Positions 63,741 through 64,000 of a DNA stretch of 64,000 nt are shown here, one piece after another; position 1 is the stretch's first letter, and each line of letters opens with the position of its first letter. The translations under genes were made by a program, and so were the position numbers. Below the pieces are notes generated by a model that saw only the letters and a list, made by a program, of their open reading frames with translations, was not told where the DNA came from and searched no databases. This stretch comes from Orientallactaga sibirica (Eukaryota > Chordata > Mammalia > Rodentia > Dipodidae): assembly GCA_036365145.1 (NCBI GenBank), contig JAEOAD010000015.1, positions 39,199,501 to 39,263,500 of the forward strand, written 5' to 3'.

Positions 63741-63900
63741 AAGGCAAGAAAACTCAGGGGGTAAAGAGCTAAATCAATGGGAGGCAGCATTCTTTGTAAA
63801 GACTATTTAGAAAGAGGTGAAAGCTAAATGAAGTTCTAGAATTCTGACAGGCACAGAGGAGGGATACACAGAGATAATGACAAGCAAGACAGAGATGAAA

Positions 63901-64000
63901 CCGGGCATGGTGGCGCACGCCTTTAATCCCAGCACTTGGGAGGCAGAAGTAGGAGAATCGCCATGAGTTCGAGGCCATCCTGAGAATACATAGTGAATTC
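63901..64000 (+). mobile_element. B1 SINE, cut by the window edge
   Basis: CCGGGCATGGTGGCGCACGC to ATACATAGTGAATTC; the 3' third lies outside the window. Confidence 0.94.

Overview
The window looks like a mammalian nuclear genome segment, almost certainly rodent, with no protein-coding gene I can support. The best clue is the mobile-element load. Dozens of copies of a B2-superfamily tRNA-derived SINE are present, with a GGCTGGAGAGATGGCT head, a CT-rich stretch and an AATAAA-rich tail. They match my memory of the DIP family of jerboas (Dipodoidea). They sit beside B1 copies ending in a ...GAGACCCTACCTC tail, B4-type composite SINEs and ID-like SINEs. Dipodoid rodent is my inference; 'rodent' is much safer.

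Layout. 1-10.6 kb: B1, DIP and MIR fragments around anonymous sequence, with two AT-rich conserved-looking blocks (about 1.4-1.6 and 9.25-9.54 kb). 10.7-11.45 kb: the only CpG-island-like segment, with splice-donor-like sites on both strands; it is the best candidate promoter or first exon. 12-17 kb: SINEs, a MER53 palindrome (the element family behind the miR-1302 hairpins) and copies of an LTR-like rodent repeat. 17.7-21.0 kb: an old L1 (ORF2 plus 3' end, + strand) broken by SINEs, a younger L1 3' end and an LTR-like repeat. 21.5-40 kb: mixed SINE, MIR, L2 and unique sequence, including inverted and nested SINE clusters. 40.0-43.58 kb: a hAT DNA-transposon remnant with a TCTAGA-type 8-bp target duplication, a recognisable transposase C-terminus, and a minisatellite of about 2.1 kb of 43-bp units that expanded inside it. 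43.6-53 kb: SINEs, MIR/L2, a tailless SINE copy and a helically phased array of octamer (ATTTGCAT-type) motifs at 52.36-52.40 kb. 53-55.3 kb: degenerate GATA/GGAT repeats and a probable solo LTR. 55.4-64 kb: dense SINEs, including a site hit repeatedly by retroposons at 61.9-62.85 kb.

The sequence reads as intergenic or deep intronic DNA. Most of its structure is retroposition history. The non-repeat signals worth testing are the CpG island, the octamer array and several AT-rich blocks that look like conserved non-coding elements. MIR, L2, L1, MER and SINE names come from remembered consensus sequences, not from a search.
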